Shown: positions 17,730-26,797 of the stretch, piece after piece | Layout of the letters: the number at the start of each line of letters is the position of its first letter | Numbering within the stretch: position 1 is the stretch's first letter | NCBI RefSeq assembly: GCF_000590555.1 | Contig: NC_022198.1 | Span: 1,380,583-1,444,582, forward strand | DNA: 64,000 nucleotides | Source of the DNA: Corynebacterium argentoratense DSM 44202 | GTDB lineage: Bacteria; Actinomycetota; Actinomycetes; Mycobacteriales; Mycobacteriaceae | Direction of reading: 5' to 3' | Position numbers and translations under genes: made by a program | Notes under the pieces: generated by a model | Told to the model about the DNA's origin: nothing | The model's database searches: none | The model's input: the letters and a program-made list of their open reading frames with translations, nothing else

Positions 17730-19961
17730 ATGAGGATTATTCCCCAGGCGTCGTATCGACGTGGCGCCATGGTTGTTTCTTTGGCTTTGGTGCTGTTATT
17801 CATGTTGCCCTTCACGTTGAATCTGACGGGCGATATGTCGGAGCATCTATTGAAGTACCACATCGATATTGATGTTTACCGCGAGGGCGCACGCTCTTTG
17901 CTGGCTGGGGAAAACATTTATACACGGGATTTCCAGGTTGGCGGCATCATGTTGCCGTTTACCTATCCCCCGTTGGCTGCGATGCTGTTTACTCCTCTGG
18001 TGTTGCTTCCGGTCAATATCGGCTCGGTAATCCTTAACGGGCTGACGTTGTTGGCCTTGTGGTGGTGCATGGTTGTCGTGTTGGGTGCGGCTACGCGCTT
18101 GCCTTTGTCTGATTGCCGTTTGCTTGCGCTCATGGTGCTTCCTGTGGCTATTGTGTGCGACCCGGTGCGTGAGACTTTGGGTTTCGCGCAGGTCAACGTG
18201 CTTCTTATGGCCTTGGTGATTGCTGACACTTTGCGTCCGCGCAGCCGTGTTCCCCGGGGGTTATTTATCGGTTTGGCTGCGGCCATCAAACTGACACCTG
18301 CGGTGTTCGGGCTATTTTTCTTGCTCAAGCGTGACTGGCGTTCGGCAATTCAGACAGCCGTGTTTGGTGTCGGTTTTACGGCGCTGGCCTGGCTTATACG
18401 CCCAGATGTATCGAAGGAATATTGGTTTAACACCTTGCGGGATCCGTCCCGTATTGGCGGGTTGGCTTATTCGACTAACCAATCTTTCCGCGGTTTGTTT
18501 GCGCGTTTGTTCCCGGGGGATGAGGACCTGCAGCAGACCTTGTGGAAGGTCGCGGTTGTCCTCACTATTTGCGCAGCATCCTTCGGGATGGTGCGTTTGC
18601 TGCGCGCGGGTAATGCTGTTGGTGCGCTGCTGGTCAATTCGTTTGTCGCGGCTCTGTGTTCGCCTGTGTCGTGGACGCACCACTGGACCTGGTTGATCCC
18701 TTTGGTGTTACTGCTTGTGGTGTCTGCTTTCCAGCCTGGAAGCGAGCGTGTACGCGGGTTAGCGGGCGGTTTCGCGGTGATCATTTTCTCGACGATGATT
18801 GTTGTTCCGTTCTTCGTCCTCCCCCACGCCAATGACCGCGAAATCTATTGGCCATTGAGCAGCCAGTTTATTGGCAGCGCCTACGTGTTCATCGCAATCG
18901 CTTTGGTGATCGTGGCGTGCACGTGCCCCACGGTGTTTGGCCGTGGGGCTGATGTGCCCGCCCGCCCCGAGTTGTTTTTCACCAATGACGTCGCGTCGCG
19001 CGTTGCCTCACGGGCGTTTGCTGTGTGCACGTGGCTGTTGGTTGTGTGCCTGCTGCGTCTTGTGTTGATCAAATCCGATAGCGCCGACAGTAGTTTCACC
19101 TTGGCCTACCAGACCTGGTTCCAGCAATTCCTGGGTGCCTCGCAACGGGTGTTCGCTGGTCTGCCGGTCTACGGCGGATATATTGAGCACGATTTTGTGC
19201 ACTACGTCTACACCGTCACCCCCGCCGGCACTTTCGTGCTTGGTGTTCTTGCTCTTCTGGGAGAAACCGCAGCCACAGTTGTGTGGACAGCCGTCAGCGT
19301 TGCTTCCCTAGTCCTGGCCGCCTACGCCCTGCAACGCGGCGTCATTAATTCCTCCGAACCGGTGATTAACACAAGCGTCGGCTTTATCACGGCGATGATG
19401 CTCACGCTGATCCCCGTCCTCAACGCAGTCAATGACGGGCACATCGTGCTGCTGGTACTGGCAGCCGCGATATCGGACATCTACCTGCTGCGCACCAGTC
19501 GTTTTGGTGGCATCGCTACCGGTGTGGTGGCTGCGATGGCGGCGTGGCCAGCGGTGTTGATCATCGTGCTGCCCACGTGGGCGTCGAAAATGCGCGCCGC
19601 GATGGTAGCTGGTTTCGCCACCATCATTGCGCTGGCAATCGACCCCCAACTCACCCGCGACTGGATCCGTGCACTGGCACTACCCATGGATAACGCCAAC
19701 ACGCTCATCGGTGCCGGCGCAATGGTGGTATTCGTACTGCTCGCTGTGCTCCTTCGCAACAACGCAACACTACGCCCCCTAGTTCTGCTGGGGCTTCCCA
19801 TGGCCCTGTTCGGTGGCTTTGCGGCCTGGCCTGCGCTACTAACCCTGTGGGCTCCGCTGGCTATCGTCGGCGTGCTGATGCTCGTGCGCTTCCTTATCGA
19901 AGCGTCCACCACTCCCGCGGCCACCGAGGCGCTCACGCAACCCAGCGACCTCATCCAATAG
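17730..19961 (+). CDS. mptC: GT87 (DUF2029) membrane mannosyltransferase, MptC-like, with a second hydrophobic half
   Basis: Residues 1-430 form a GT87 polytopic membrane domain (motif VYREGARSLLAGENIYTRDF near residue 48), the family of polyprenyl-phosphate-mannose alpha-1,2-mannosyltransferases that branch lipomannan. The rest is another hydrophobic polytopic region with a similar loop (YQTWFQQFLGASQRVFAGLPVYGGY), hinting at internal duplication or fusion. The synteny with aroG and plsC/pimB fits mptC (C. glutamicum, from memory). I prefer ATG 17730 over ATG 17724, which would lie upstream of the expected transcription start. Its last 123 bases overlap the convergent acyltransferase gene. 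Third-base usage changes near 19.15 kb. Confidence 0.78.
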   Translation: MRIIPQASYRRGAMVVSLALVLLFMLPFTLNLTGDMSEHLLKYHIDIDVYREGARSLLAGENIYTRDFQVGGIMLPFTYPPLAAMLFTPLVLLPVNIGSVILNGLTLLALWWCMVVVLGAATRLPLSDCRLLALMVLPVAIVCDPVRETLGFAQVNVLLMALVIADTLRPRSRVPRGLFIGLAAAIKLTPAVFGLFFLLKRDWRSAIQTAVFGVGFTALAWLIRPDVSKEYWFNTLRDPSRIGGLAYSTNQSFRGLFARLFPGDEDLQQTLWKVAVVLTICAASFGMVRLLRAGNAVGALLVNSFVAALCSPVSWTHHWTWLIPLVLLLVVSAFQPGSERVRGLAGGFAVIIFSTMIVVPFFVLPHANDREIYWPLSSQFIGSAYVFIAIALVIVACTCPTVFGRGADVPARPELFFTNDVASRVASRAFAVCTWLLVVCLLRLVLIKSDSADSSFTLAYQTWFQQFLGASQRVFAGLPVYGGYIEHDFVHYVYTVTPAGTFVLGVLALLGETAATVVWTAVSVASLVLAAYALQRGVINSSEPVINTSVGFITAMMLTLIPVLNAVNDGHIVLLVLAAAISDIYLLRTSRFGGIATGVVAAMAAWPAVLIIVLPTWASKMRAAMVAGFATIIALAIDPQLTRDWIRALALPMDNANTLIGAGAMVVFVLLAVLLRNNATLRPLVLLGLPMALFGGFAAWPALLTLWAPLAIVGVLMLVRFLIEASTTPAATEALTQPSDLIQ

Positions 19962-21032
19962 CTGCGGCGGCACCACAACCCAGCCCAGCACCGGAACCTT
20001 GGACCACAGCCACACAAAATACGAGCCCGCCGCGCACAGAACAAAACAAATGCACGACCACAACAGCGGGTTATCAGGATTATCCCGGTTCAACACATAA
20101 ATGTCATAGCGATAAAACAGCGTGTTAAACACAAACGTCATCGCCAACGGGTGCCCCAGATAAATCACCAAAGTGTGACTGCCAACAAACTGCAAAGGTC
20201 GCGCCACCGCCGGAACCAACGACAATATACGGGCTACTGCAATGGCCAAAGGGATAATCAACAACTGGCTAAACAAGCGCCCAATGAGACCGCTAGCCAG
20301 AGGATCCGCCGCATAGTTCCATACAGCCCAATCGTGGTACGGCAAACCACTGTCGGTATGCCATACGCCATGGGTAAGCATCCAAAAACCCAGGGCCCCC
20401 AAGCCAACCGTCGGAACAATAGCCGTCCACCGGAACGTATGCTCCGACAACCACGTAAAAGCTGGTTTGATCCGCGCACCAGCCACAAACATCGGCAAAA
20501 ACAACATGGTGTTGTACACGATCGGTGTTGATTGTTCGTGCACCATCAGCAAGCCAAGTGGGGCGAAAGACACGACCATCGCCAACCAAGCCGGCAGCCT
20601 GCGAGTGATCCACAAGATACAGGTGCAGATCACCAAACAGTACAAAAACCAGTACACACTATCGCCGGCGATAGCCATATGCGGGAGAGTTTCTAGATCT
20701 TTAGGATCCAGCCCGGGGTACTTCATCAGAATTTCGTTGCGCTTCAGCCGCGCTTCGAAAAGGGAGAAAAATGCATACGGCACTGCGAAAAACCACAGCC
20801 TGCGGAAGATCAGGTCACGCAGATTAAACCGTAGAAGCTTTACACCAAAGTAGCCACTAATGACAAAAAATAAAGGCAGCCGGATGGGGCCAAGATAATA
20901 GTTCAGCGCTGCTAGAAAAGTGTCCTTGCCTCCGGGCACGTCAATGCTGACGTACAAAATCACCAGGCCAAGGATGGCCACTCCCCTAGCAACGTCCGGC
21001 CAAACAAGACGCTGTCGTGCTGGGGTTGGCAT
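19839..21032 (-). CDS. Acyltransferase family 3 membrane protein
   Basis: A 397-residue protein with about ten hydrophobic segments. The N-terminal RLVWPDVARGVAILGLVILYVSID is the typical start of acyltransferase-3 proteins (OafA/YrhL type, although the catalytic His is not obvious here), and LPLFFVISGYF near residue 60 is another family signature. It likely acylates an envelope carbohydrate or lipid. The ATG at 21032 is 4 bases after the plsC stop. The last 40 residues are charged and overlap the end of mptC by 123 bases, an unusually long convergent overlap, so the natural C-terminus may be shorter. Confidence 0.78.
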   Translation of the reverse strand: MPTPARQRLVWPDVARGVAILGLVILYVSIDVPGGKDTFLAALNYYLGPIRLPLFFVISGYFGVKLLRFNLRDLIFRRLWFFAVPYAFFSLFEARLKRNEILMKYPGLDPKDLETLPHMAIAGDSVYWFLYCLVICTCILWITRRLPAWLAMVVSFAPLGLLMVHEQSTPIVYNTMLFLPMFVAGARIKPAFTWLSEHTFRWTAIVPTVGLGALGFWMLTHGVWHTDSGLPYHDWAVWNYAADPLASGLIGRLFSQLLIIPLAIAVARILSLVPAVARPLQFVGSHTLVIYLGHPLAMTFVFNTLFYRYDIYVLNRDNPDNPLLWSCICFVLCAAGSYFVWLWSKVPVLGWVVVPPQLLDEVAGLRERLGGRGSGGRFDKEAHEHQHADDSQRSPQG

Positions 21033-21036
21033 AAAG

Positions 21037-21774
21037 CTAGAGCTCGGCTCCCTCAGGGTAGCCCTTGCCGGCCGCAAGGCTTTCCTTCACATCTGCGGCA
21101 TACATATCAACGTATGCCCCTCCCGTAAGCTCCACCAGTCGCTGCATCACATAATCAGTGAGCACACGCGCGGCCTCATGGGACTCCGGATCCAGCCCCT
21201 TGGACTCCACATAAGCGCGCGGATCGATAGGTTCCCCCGCAATCACACCAACGCGAACCGGGCGGGGAATCCAGCTACCAATCAGATTAGCCTTCCGGCT
21301 ACCAATCATCGCAATGGGAACAATCGGCACTCCGGTATCCAACGCAATATGGGCCATGCCCGTCTTGCCACGGTACAAACGGCCATCCGGGGAACGAGTG
21401 CCCTCGGGATAAATACCCAACAGATCCCCCTCGAGCACCACACGCTTGCCGGATTCCATCGCGGCACGCGCGGCGTCACCACTGGAACGATCAATCGGGA
21501 CCTGACCAGCAGAGGTGAAAAACCAACGCTGGGCCTTACCAACCAGGCCGGTACCCGTGAAATATTCCTGCTTAGCCAAGAAAGTAATCTGGCGCTTGCA
21601 CAACAACGGCAGGAAGAAAGAATCCATCACCGATTGATGATTCGAAGCAAGAATTGCACCACCGTGGTCTGGGATATTGTCCAACCCCCGAGAGTACGGA
21701 CGGTTGTATACCCGAAGAGCGGGGCCGAAAAGGACGTTCTTGAAAACCCAGTACCACTTGTTATGCATAGTCAT
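21037..21774 (-). CDS. plsC: 1-acyl-sn-glycerol-3-phosphate acyltransferase family protein
   Basis: The enzyme transfers an acyl chain to lysophosphatidic acid or a related acceptor at the inner membrane. The 245-residue protein has the catalytic NHxxxxD motif in ASNHQSVMDSFFLP near residue 42 and the substrate motif YPEGTRSPDGRLYRGKTG near residue 123, both diagnostic. AAGGA lies just before the ATG; a second ATG two codons in is possible. It sits in the minus-strand pimB-glk operon, which ties it to phospholipid or PIM supply. Confidence 0.88.
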   Translation of the reverse strand: MTMHNKWYWVFKNVLFGPALRVYNRPYSRGLDNIPDHGGAILASNHQSVMDSFFLPLLCKRQITFLAKQEYFTGTGLVGKAQRWFFTSAGQVPIDRSSGDAARAAMESGKRVVLEGDLLGIYPEGTRSPDGRLYRGKTGMAHIALDTGVPIVPIAMIGSRKANLIGSWIPRPVRVGVIAGEPIDPRAYVESKGLDPESHEAARVLTDYVMQRLVELTGGAYVDMYAADVKESLAAGKGYPEGAEL

Positions 21775-21795
21775 TGTTCCTTCAGCCCTGTTCCT

Positions 21796-22752
21796 TTAAC
21801 CCTCGTGAACCCTCGTGCCGGCCGCCAAATGTGCGACCCCGATCATACCTGCCTCGGCGCCTAATTTTGCCGTTTTAACACTAGCGTGCGGACGGTGTGC
21901 GCTACCCACAGGGGTGCGCAAGTAGCGCTCGTACGCCCGGGAAAGGTAGAGCTCCGATCGGGTACTCACACCACCACTGAGCACGATCAACTCAGGGTCG
22001 ATGACATCCCCGACGATGCCCAAACCAAGGCCCAACCAGTCCGCAAACTCGCCGACAGCGTGAACACCCAACGGGTCGCCGGCCTCCGCGGCGTCAAAAA
22101 TGGTGTGCCCGGTGACTTGGCCGGGGGCACGCATACATGTTTGAGCCAGCGGACTGTCGAAGTTGGAGGCATTTTCCATCGCCGTGGTCACCAGTGCGGT
22201 GCCGGAACAATAACGCTCCAAGCAGCCGGTCTTTCCGCACGCACAGGGCCTACCGTTGGGCACCACTTGCAGGTGCCCATATTCTGGCGCGGTGCCGTAC
22301 GCGCCGCGAAACAGGGTGCCGTCGATCATGATCGCACCACCGATGCCCGTGCCGAGCGAGAACAGAGACCATATGCGGGCCCCACGCGCCGCACCAAAGA
22401 TGTATTCGCCCCACGCTGCCGAATTGGCGTCGTGTTCCAAGGTCACTGGCATATCGAGTGCCGCTTCGAGCACCTGCTTGACATTGCGATCACGCCACGG
22501 CAAATGGGGGGCAAAGCGCACCGTGCTGCATTCTGCATCGAGGAATCCCGCCACGGCAACACCAATGGCTTGCACATTGTGCTCGCGCTGTAGTTTTTGG
22601 GTGATGCTGATGATTCCTTGCTCAAGCCCCTCGGCTGTGCGCGGGGTCGGGATGGCGTGCATATCGATAATGTGCCCGTGGGCGTCTACCACCCCGCCGC
22701 GCAGGTTGGTGCCCCCAATGTCGAAGCCAATAGTGACGCTGCCTGTGTTCAT
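21796..22752 (-). CDS. glk: ROK-family glucokinase
   Basis: The kinase phosphorylates glucose with ATP. The 318-residue protein shows the phosphate-binding FDIGGTNLRGGVVD near residue 10, the catalytic-loop region EHDANSAAWGEY and the ROK zinc-binding CACGKTGCLERYCSG. The ATG at 22752 overlaps the pimB stop in ATGA and has AGGAG about 9 bases upstream; an upstream in-frame start would reach deep into pimB. From memory, C. glutamicum glk sits at the same place. Confidence 0.9.
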   Translation of the reverse strand: MNTGSVTIGFDIGGTNLRGGVVDAHGHIIDMHAIPTPRTAEGLEQGIISITQKLQREHNVQAIGVAVAGFLDAECSTVRFAPHLPWRDRNVKQVLEAALDMPVTLEHDANSAAWGEYIFGAARGARIWSLFSLGTGIGGAIMIDGTLFRGAYGTAPEYGHLQVVPNGRPCACGKTGCLERYCSGTALVTTAMENASNFDSPLAQTCMRAPGQVTGHTIFDAAEAGDPLGVHAVGEFADWLGLGLGIVGDVIDPELIVLSGGVSTRSELYLSRAYERYLRTPVGSAHRPHASVKTAKLGAEAGMIGVAHLAAGTRVHEG

Positions 22753-23918
22753 TTTGTGCTGCTCCTGGGGTCGCTGGGCATGTGGAGGAATTGGCGAAAG
22801 GTGACTGCCCGTTGCTCCCATGACCATTGGTCTTCCATTGCTTCGCGGCCCGCACGTCCATACTGTGTGCGTAGCTCCGGGTCGTCCAGCAGTTGCCTCA
22901 GCCTGTTAATGACGTCGCGGGGGTCTCGGCCGTCAACCACGAATCCGGTGCGCCCGTGATCCACTGTTTCCGGTGCGCCGCCTGATTTACCTGCGATTGC
23001 GGGGATGCCGCAGGCCTGTGCTTCGAGGTATACGATACCCAGGCCTTCAACATCAAGACCTTTGCCACGCGTTCTGCATGGCATGGCGGCGACGGTTGAG
23101 GCCGCGAGTATCTCAACCATGTCACTAAAAGGCTGCCGGCCCAGCAACCGGATGTTGCTTTTGGCGCTGCTGGCCTCGCGGCGTCGTGACAGGTTTGATC
23201 CGTAAGGGCCTTCGCCGATGATGAGCAACTGAGCATCCGGGTGGGTTCGCACAATCTCTGGCCACACGTCTATGAGGATGTCTTGACCTTTGCGTTTCAC
23301 CAAACGTGACACGCAGGTCACCAATGGAGCGTCGGGCGGAAGTCCGTGCTGCGCGCGTACTCTTAGGACGTCCTGTTTATCAAGCGGCCGGAAAGTGTGG
23401 AGGTCCACGCCTGAAGGCAAAGCACACCATTCGGGACCACCGAACGCGGTGTCAAGGCGCCCGCGGGTGTAGTTGGAAATGTAGCTCAAGGTATCGACGC
23501 TGCGGCCGATGCGCCTAAGGACCTGACGTGCGCCTGGCAGCATAGACCAACCGACTTCGTGCCCATGTGTGGAGGCGACAACTCTGCTTGCCCCTGCTGC
23601 CCGTGCCGCGGGCGCGAGGACAGCCAGAGGTGCTGCCGCAGGAAACCACACGGTGTCGATGTCGTACTCGGTGATAATCGACTGCATGCGCTTGCGCAGC
23701 CGTAAGGTCGGCAACATGACCCGTACTGGGTAGCGGATAGCGGTGATGTTCGCTGCTAGCTGCCGATCGTATTCTGCAGCTTCTTCGGCGTTTTGGGTTG
23801 AGGCCAGAACATAGACCTCTACCCCACTGCCATCGAGGGTTGCTAGGAAATCACGAACGTAGGACTGGATCCCGCCAACCGTGGGCGGGTAGTCGTTGGT
23901 GACGACAAGCAGCCGCAT
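22749..23918 (-). CDS. pimB: GT4 mannosyltransferase of PIM/lipomannan synthesis
   Basis: PimB' transfers the second mannose from GDP-mannose onto phosphatidylinositol monomannoside at the cytoplasmic membrane face. The 389-residue GT-B protein has the N-terminal NDYPPTVGGIQSYVRD acceptor loop, the CVSRLVKRKGQDILI region near residue 200 and the GT4 motif EAQACGIPAIAGKSGGAPETV near residue 300. It starts 3 bases after the NlpC/P60 gene and overlaps glk by 4 bases, so it is inside one operon. Confidence 0.9.
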   Translation of the reverse strand: MRLLVVTNDYPPTVGGIQSYVRDFLATLDGSGVEVYVLASTQNAEEAAEYDRQLAANITAIRYPVRVMLPTLRLRKRMQSIITEYDIDTVWFPAAAPLAVLAPAARAAGASRVVASTHGHEVGWSMLPGARQVLRRIGRSVDTLSYISNYTRGRLDTAFGGPEWCALPSGVDLHTFRPLDKQDVLRVRAQHGLPPDAPLVTCVSRLVKRKGQDILIDVWPEIVRTHPDAQLLIIGEGPYGSNLSRRREASSAKSNIRLLGRQPFSDMVEILAASTVAAMPCRTRGKGLDVEGLGIVYLEAQACGIPAIAGKSGGAPETVDHGRTGFVVDGRDPRDVINRLRQLLDDPELRTQYGRAGREAMEDQWSWEQRAVTFRQFLHMPSDPRSSTK

Positions 23919-23921
23919 GGT

Positions 23922-24974
23922 TTAGTAGCGCCGCGCCCCGTAGAACGGCATGGAGTCCATGGGAACAACCTGCACGGGGATGCCGTAGTCGCTGGCATGC
24001 AGGATCATACCGTTGCCCGCGTAAATACCGACGTGTGTTGCACCCGGGTAGAAGCCGACGACGTCGCCGGGCTGCAGCTGGTCTCTACTGACGGGGATAC
24101 CGCCGGACATTTGTGCTTGAGAGGTCCGGGGAACAGAAATACCCTGCTGGGCGTAGGACCAGACGACCAAACCGGAACAGTCGAATACGTTCGGGCCGGT
24201 AGCGCCCCAACCGTAGGGCGAGCCGATCTTGGTCATGCCCGCTTCCAACGCGGACATGCCTTGGGGGTTCGCCCCAACCAGGCCGGCCAGCGTGTAGTCG
24301 GCGGGGCCGTTCTTTTCGCGCCAGCGCTGACGGTCCTGGGGCGACAACGCATCGACGGCCTGCTTGATTTCTTCGGTGCGGGCCTTGAGCTCTTCTTGCT
24401 GCTTTTCCAAATCTTCACGACGCTTACGCAGTTCTGCGGCCTGGTATTCGGCTTCGGCAACGGCCGACGCGGCGTCATTGAGAGCATCAGCGTTTGCGCG
24501 TGCAGCATCGTGCAGCTGCGCAACGGTGTTTTCGGTTCGACGCTCTAGTGCGCTGATGTAGGCAGCGCGGTCAATAGCGTTCTGGGGGTTTTCCGCAGAG
24601 ATCACATTAGTGATGGGGTCAATGGTTGCACCGCGGTATTTCACTTGCGCGATCTTGTTGACGTCGCCTTGATGCATCACGACCGCGTCCCGGGACTGTT
24701 CGGCGCGGGCGCGGGCCTCATCGACGTTGGCGTTGAGCACCTCGATGTCTTTTTCCTTGGCTTCGAGGTCGACCTCGAGCTGCTTAACCAATTCGGTCTT
24801 GGCTTCAGCGTCTCGGGAGATCTCTTCCATTTTGGAGATGAGCTCGTCTACCGGATCCGGGTCTGCCAAAGCTAAGGGGCTTGAGCTGAAGGCCAGTGCC
24901 AAAACTGAAACTGTGGCGACAGCACAGCGGCGGATCCTGCGCTTGGCGTCATGCGTGGCGTTTCCACTATTCAC
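23922..24974 (-). CDS. Secreted NlpC/P60 peptidoglycan hydrolase with coiled coil
   Basis: A 350-residue exported D,L-endopeptidase type protein. A Sec signal peptide (RCAVATVSVLALAFSSSPLALA) is followed by a long coiled coil (about residues 40-215), then an NlpC/P60 domain with the catalytic Cys in NVFDCSGLVVWSY and His in ATHVGIYAGNGMILHASD. This is the RipA/RipC architecture used for daughter-cell separation; the coiled coil probably serves in autoinhibition or FtsEX contact, by analogy. Start is GTG 24974. It is the first gene of the pimB-glk-plsC operon. Confidence 0.9.
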   Translation of the reverse strand: MNSGNATHDAKRRIRRCAVATVSVLALAFSSSPLALADPDPVDELISKMEEISRDAEAKTELVKQLEVDLEAKEKDIEVLNANVDEARARAEQSRDAVVMHQGDVNKIAQVKYRGATIDPITNVISAENPQNAIDRAAYISALERRTENTVAQLHDAARANADALNDAASAVAEAEYQAAELRKRREDLEKQQEELKARTEEIKQAVDALSPQDRQRWREKNGPADYTLAGLVGANPQGMSALEAGMTKIGSPYGWGATGPNVFDCSGLVVWSYAQQGISVPRTSQAQMSGGIPVSRDQLQPGDVVGFYPGATHVGIYAGNGMILHASDYGIPVQVVPMDSMPFYGARRY

Positions 24975-25085
24975 GATGCTACTGGTCTTTCTACGGAAGA
25001 ACTTTTTAACCGTTTAACTATAGACCCGTTTACGCCGAGGGTTTTAAAAGCCCAGTAGGGGTGAAACGGCTGTGACAAATGTGAA

Positions 25086-25119
25086 AACCGGGACGTCCGC
25101 CAAAACGAATGTCCCGGTT
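25086..25119 (-). terminator. Terminator of the second NlpC/P60 gene
   Basis: AACCGGGAC (25086-25094) pairs with GTCCCGGTT (25111-25119). Read minus, the stem is followed by TTTTCA. It lies 27 bases after the stop of the gene at 25146 and before the TATAGT promoter-like element of the next gene. Confidence 0.8.
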
Positions 25120-25145
25120 GAAAGGATCTTTAACTATGCAGGCTT

Positions 25146-25754
25146 TTAGAAACGGACCGCAGAGTGGAAGGGCATGTAGTCCAGGGAAGACTCGGACAAC
25201 GGGGTGCCCTCGTTGATCGCGTGGATAACTGTGCCGTGGCCGGTGTAGATGCCGACGTGGGATGCACCGGAGTAGAAGGCGACGATGTCACCGGGGCGAA
25301 GAGCCTCGCGGGACACCGGGGTGCCCTGCGCAGCCTGCGCGTAGGAGGTACGCGGGATGTGCTTGCCGACCTGAGCGTAGGCCCAGGAGGTGAGGCCGGA
25401 GCAGTCGAAGGCGTTGGGGCCCGTAGCGCCCCACACGTAGGGAGCACCGATCTTGGAGGCTGCGGCATTCACGATGGACTGGCCCGAACCGAGATCGGAG
25501 GAGCCGAGCGCAACGTAGGGAGCGGCAGCGGCCTGTCCCTGGAGGCCGGGGACGTACTGAGCAACGCCGGGAATGGCGGCGAGGTTCGGGACGTTTTCGA
25601 GGCCTGCAACCTCGAAGCGGATGTCGGTGTTAGGAACAACGACCTCTGCGGCCTGTGCGGGCTGGGTCAACGCTGCGGCAGCGCCGAGGGTGACGGCGGA
25701 TGCGACAGCGGTACGACGCACCACGTTGTCATTGCGACGGCTATGCTTTCCCAC
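25146..25754 (-). CDS. Secreted NlpC/P60 family cell-wall hydrolase, short form
   Basis: A 202-residue exported protein: a basic leader, a signal peptide ending near TQPAQA, a short linker and one NlpC/P60 domain with Cys in NAFDCSGLTSWAY and His in ASHVGIYTGHGTVIHA. It lacks the coiled coil of its neighbour, with which it shares the domain closely, so the pair looks like an old tandem duplication. I start at GTG 25754 because GGAGA lies about 8 bases upstream. It is transcribed alone, with its own terminator. Repeats at 25937-25969 suggest MtrA control. Confidence 0.88.
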   Translation of the reverse strand: MGKHSRRNDNVVRRTAVASAVTLGAAAALTQPAQAAEVVVPNTDIRFEVAGLENVPNLAAIPGVAQYVPGLQGQAAAAPYVALGSSDLGSGQSIVNAAASKIGAPYVWGATGPNAFDCSGLTSWAYAQVGKHIPRTSYAQAAQGTPVSREALRPGDIVAFYSGASHVGIYTGHGTVIHAINEGTPLSESSLDYMPFHSAVRF

Positions 25755-26133
25755 GAATGAATCTCCAACTTCTCGAAAACTTCTTAAAGAGGCCCAACGG
25801 TTGAGCCCCACGTTTTTCGGTTATGTTTTATGTTTCTGTCTTGGGGGTTAACCCTGGGCCGGCGGGTGCCAGCCCGTGAAGGTCTCAATTAGGTTACGAA
25901 ATTGCAACGGCCCGTGTCTAACGAAACGCCCAACCCCGGCCCGTTACCATCCCGTTACACTCCCGTGACGAACGGTTTATCAGCGTTTCTTAAGGTTTAC
26001 AACGCACACCAACAGCATGAACAGTGCAAAATTTTTAAGGTCTGACCTGCACAGACGCCTAGGAGATAACTCTGAACACCCACCCCAAAAGACCTTCAAG
26101 TAAAGCTTTAAGAAAGCTATATTGTAACTTTCG
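25755..26133. other. Intergenic region upstream of the NlpC/P60 gene
   Basis: There is no convincing gene. The right part carries short inverted repeats (AAGGTCT...AGACCTT on the minus strand) without a terminator shape. The left part is the long promoter and leader region of the hydrolase gene and includes the three 11-bp repeats listed separately. I saw no match to a c-di-AMP riboswitch core. Confidence 0.5.
25937..25969 (-). promoter_or_regulatory. Three 11-bp direct repeats, candidate MtrA site
   Basis: On the minus strand the units are GTCACGGGAGT, GTAACGGGATG and GTAACGGGCCG, so GT(A/C)ACGGG recurs every 11 bases. Known MtrA sites in actinobacteria are direct repeats of GTAAC/GTCAC-type cores, and MtrA controls NlpC/P60 hydrolases in C. 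glutamicum and M. tuberculosis. The array is about 180 bases upstream of the hydrolase start. Assignment to MtrA is inference. Confidence 0.55.
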
Positions 26134-26667
26134 TCACAATTGGTTTGCGGTGGCCTCATTTTGAGGGTTTTGCAGCACATAAACCTGATCTTCAGGCGAT
26201 ACATCTCGGTCGGGACTCCGACGAAAACCCAGCCGCCGAGCCAAGGTGACGGATGGGAGATTGTCGGGGCTAATGATCGCGATACATTCCTTACCCAGTT
26301 GTGCGCTCGCATCCAAAGCGGCTTTTACGGCTTCATACGCTAACCCCTTCCCCTGGGCCCCTGGACGAAAACGATAATAGGTATTTAAGACCGCGTCGCC
26401 TGCAAGAATGTAATGGCGGACCCCCGCGAACCCAACGATCTCCCCCTGGTAGCTCACCGCGTAGTATCCCCTCCCCTTTTGTTGCCAATCCTCCGTCCAT
26501 TGATCACGCAGCTGGATGGCCTCGCTGCGTTGTTTCATGACTAAGTCGGGGCGGTGGCTGTAAGTCCGAGTATCCGAGTGGATCTCCCACAAGGCGTCTG
26601 TAAGTGCATTTACGTCGCGAAATTCGTTGACTGGGATCAAACTGAGGCGTTCGGTACTCAGAATCAT
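26134..26667 (-). CDS. GNAT family N-acetyltransferase (RimJ/RimL-like)
   Basis: The 177-residue protein has the RimJ/RimL-type layout: an N-terminal ILSTERLSLIPVN strand, a GVRHYILAGDAVLNTYYRF segment, the acetyl-CoA-binding PGAQGKGLAYEAVKAALDAS motif near residue 103 and the ARRLGFRRSPDRDVS end. The acceptor is unknown. The ATG at 26667 is 6 bases after a TACTCT hexamer, fitting a leaderless transcript. Confidence 0.82.
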   Translation of the reverse strand: MILSTERLSLIPVNEFRDVNALTDALWEIHSDTRTYSHRPDLVMKQRSEAIQLRDQWTEDWQQKGRGYYAVSYQGEIVGFAGVRHYILAGDAVLNTYYRFRPGAQGKGLAYEAVKAALDASAQLGKECIAIISPDNLPSVTLARRLGFRRSPDRDVSPEDQVYVLQNPQNEATANQL

Positions 26668-26723
26668 GGTTCTAGAGTACCTAAGCGGTAGCGCTGTATA
26701 TAAGGGCCTTATGTATAGACAGA

Positions 26724-26761
26724 CGAAAGGGCGGGGTCTTTGAAAGACTCCCGCCCTTTCG
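26724..26761 (-). terminator. Terminator of the qcr operon
   Basis: CGAAAGGGCGGG pairs with CCCGCCCTTTCG, and the inner TCTTT/AAAGA extends the stem to nearly the full 38 bases. It lies about 36 bases after the qcrB stop. The trailing T-run is weak. Confidence 0.8.
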
Positions 26762-26797
26762 TTTGAGCGCTAGTTGTGCGTAGTGACGCTAGTGGCT

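Noticed and set aside
25755-25980. c-di-AMP (ydaO-type) riboswitch before the NlpC/P60 gene
   Set aside because: Such riboswitches precede wall hydrolases in actinobacteria, but I could not find the conserved core here.
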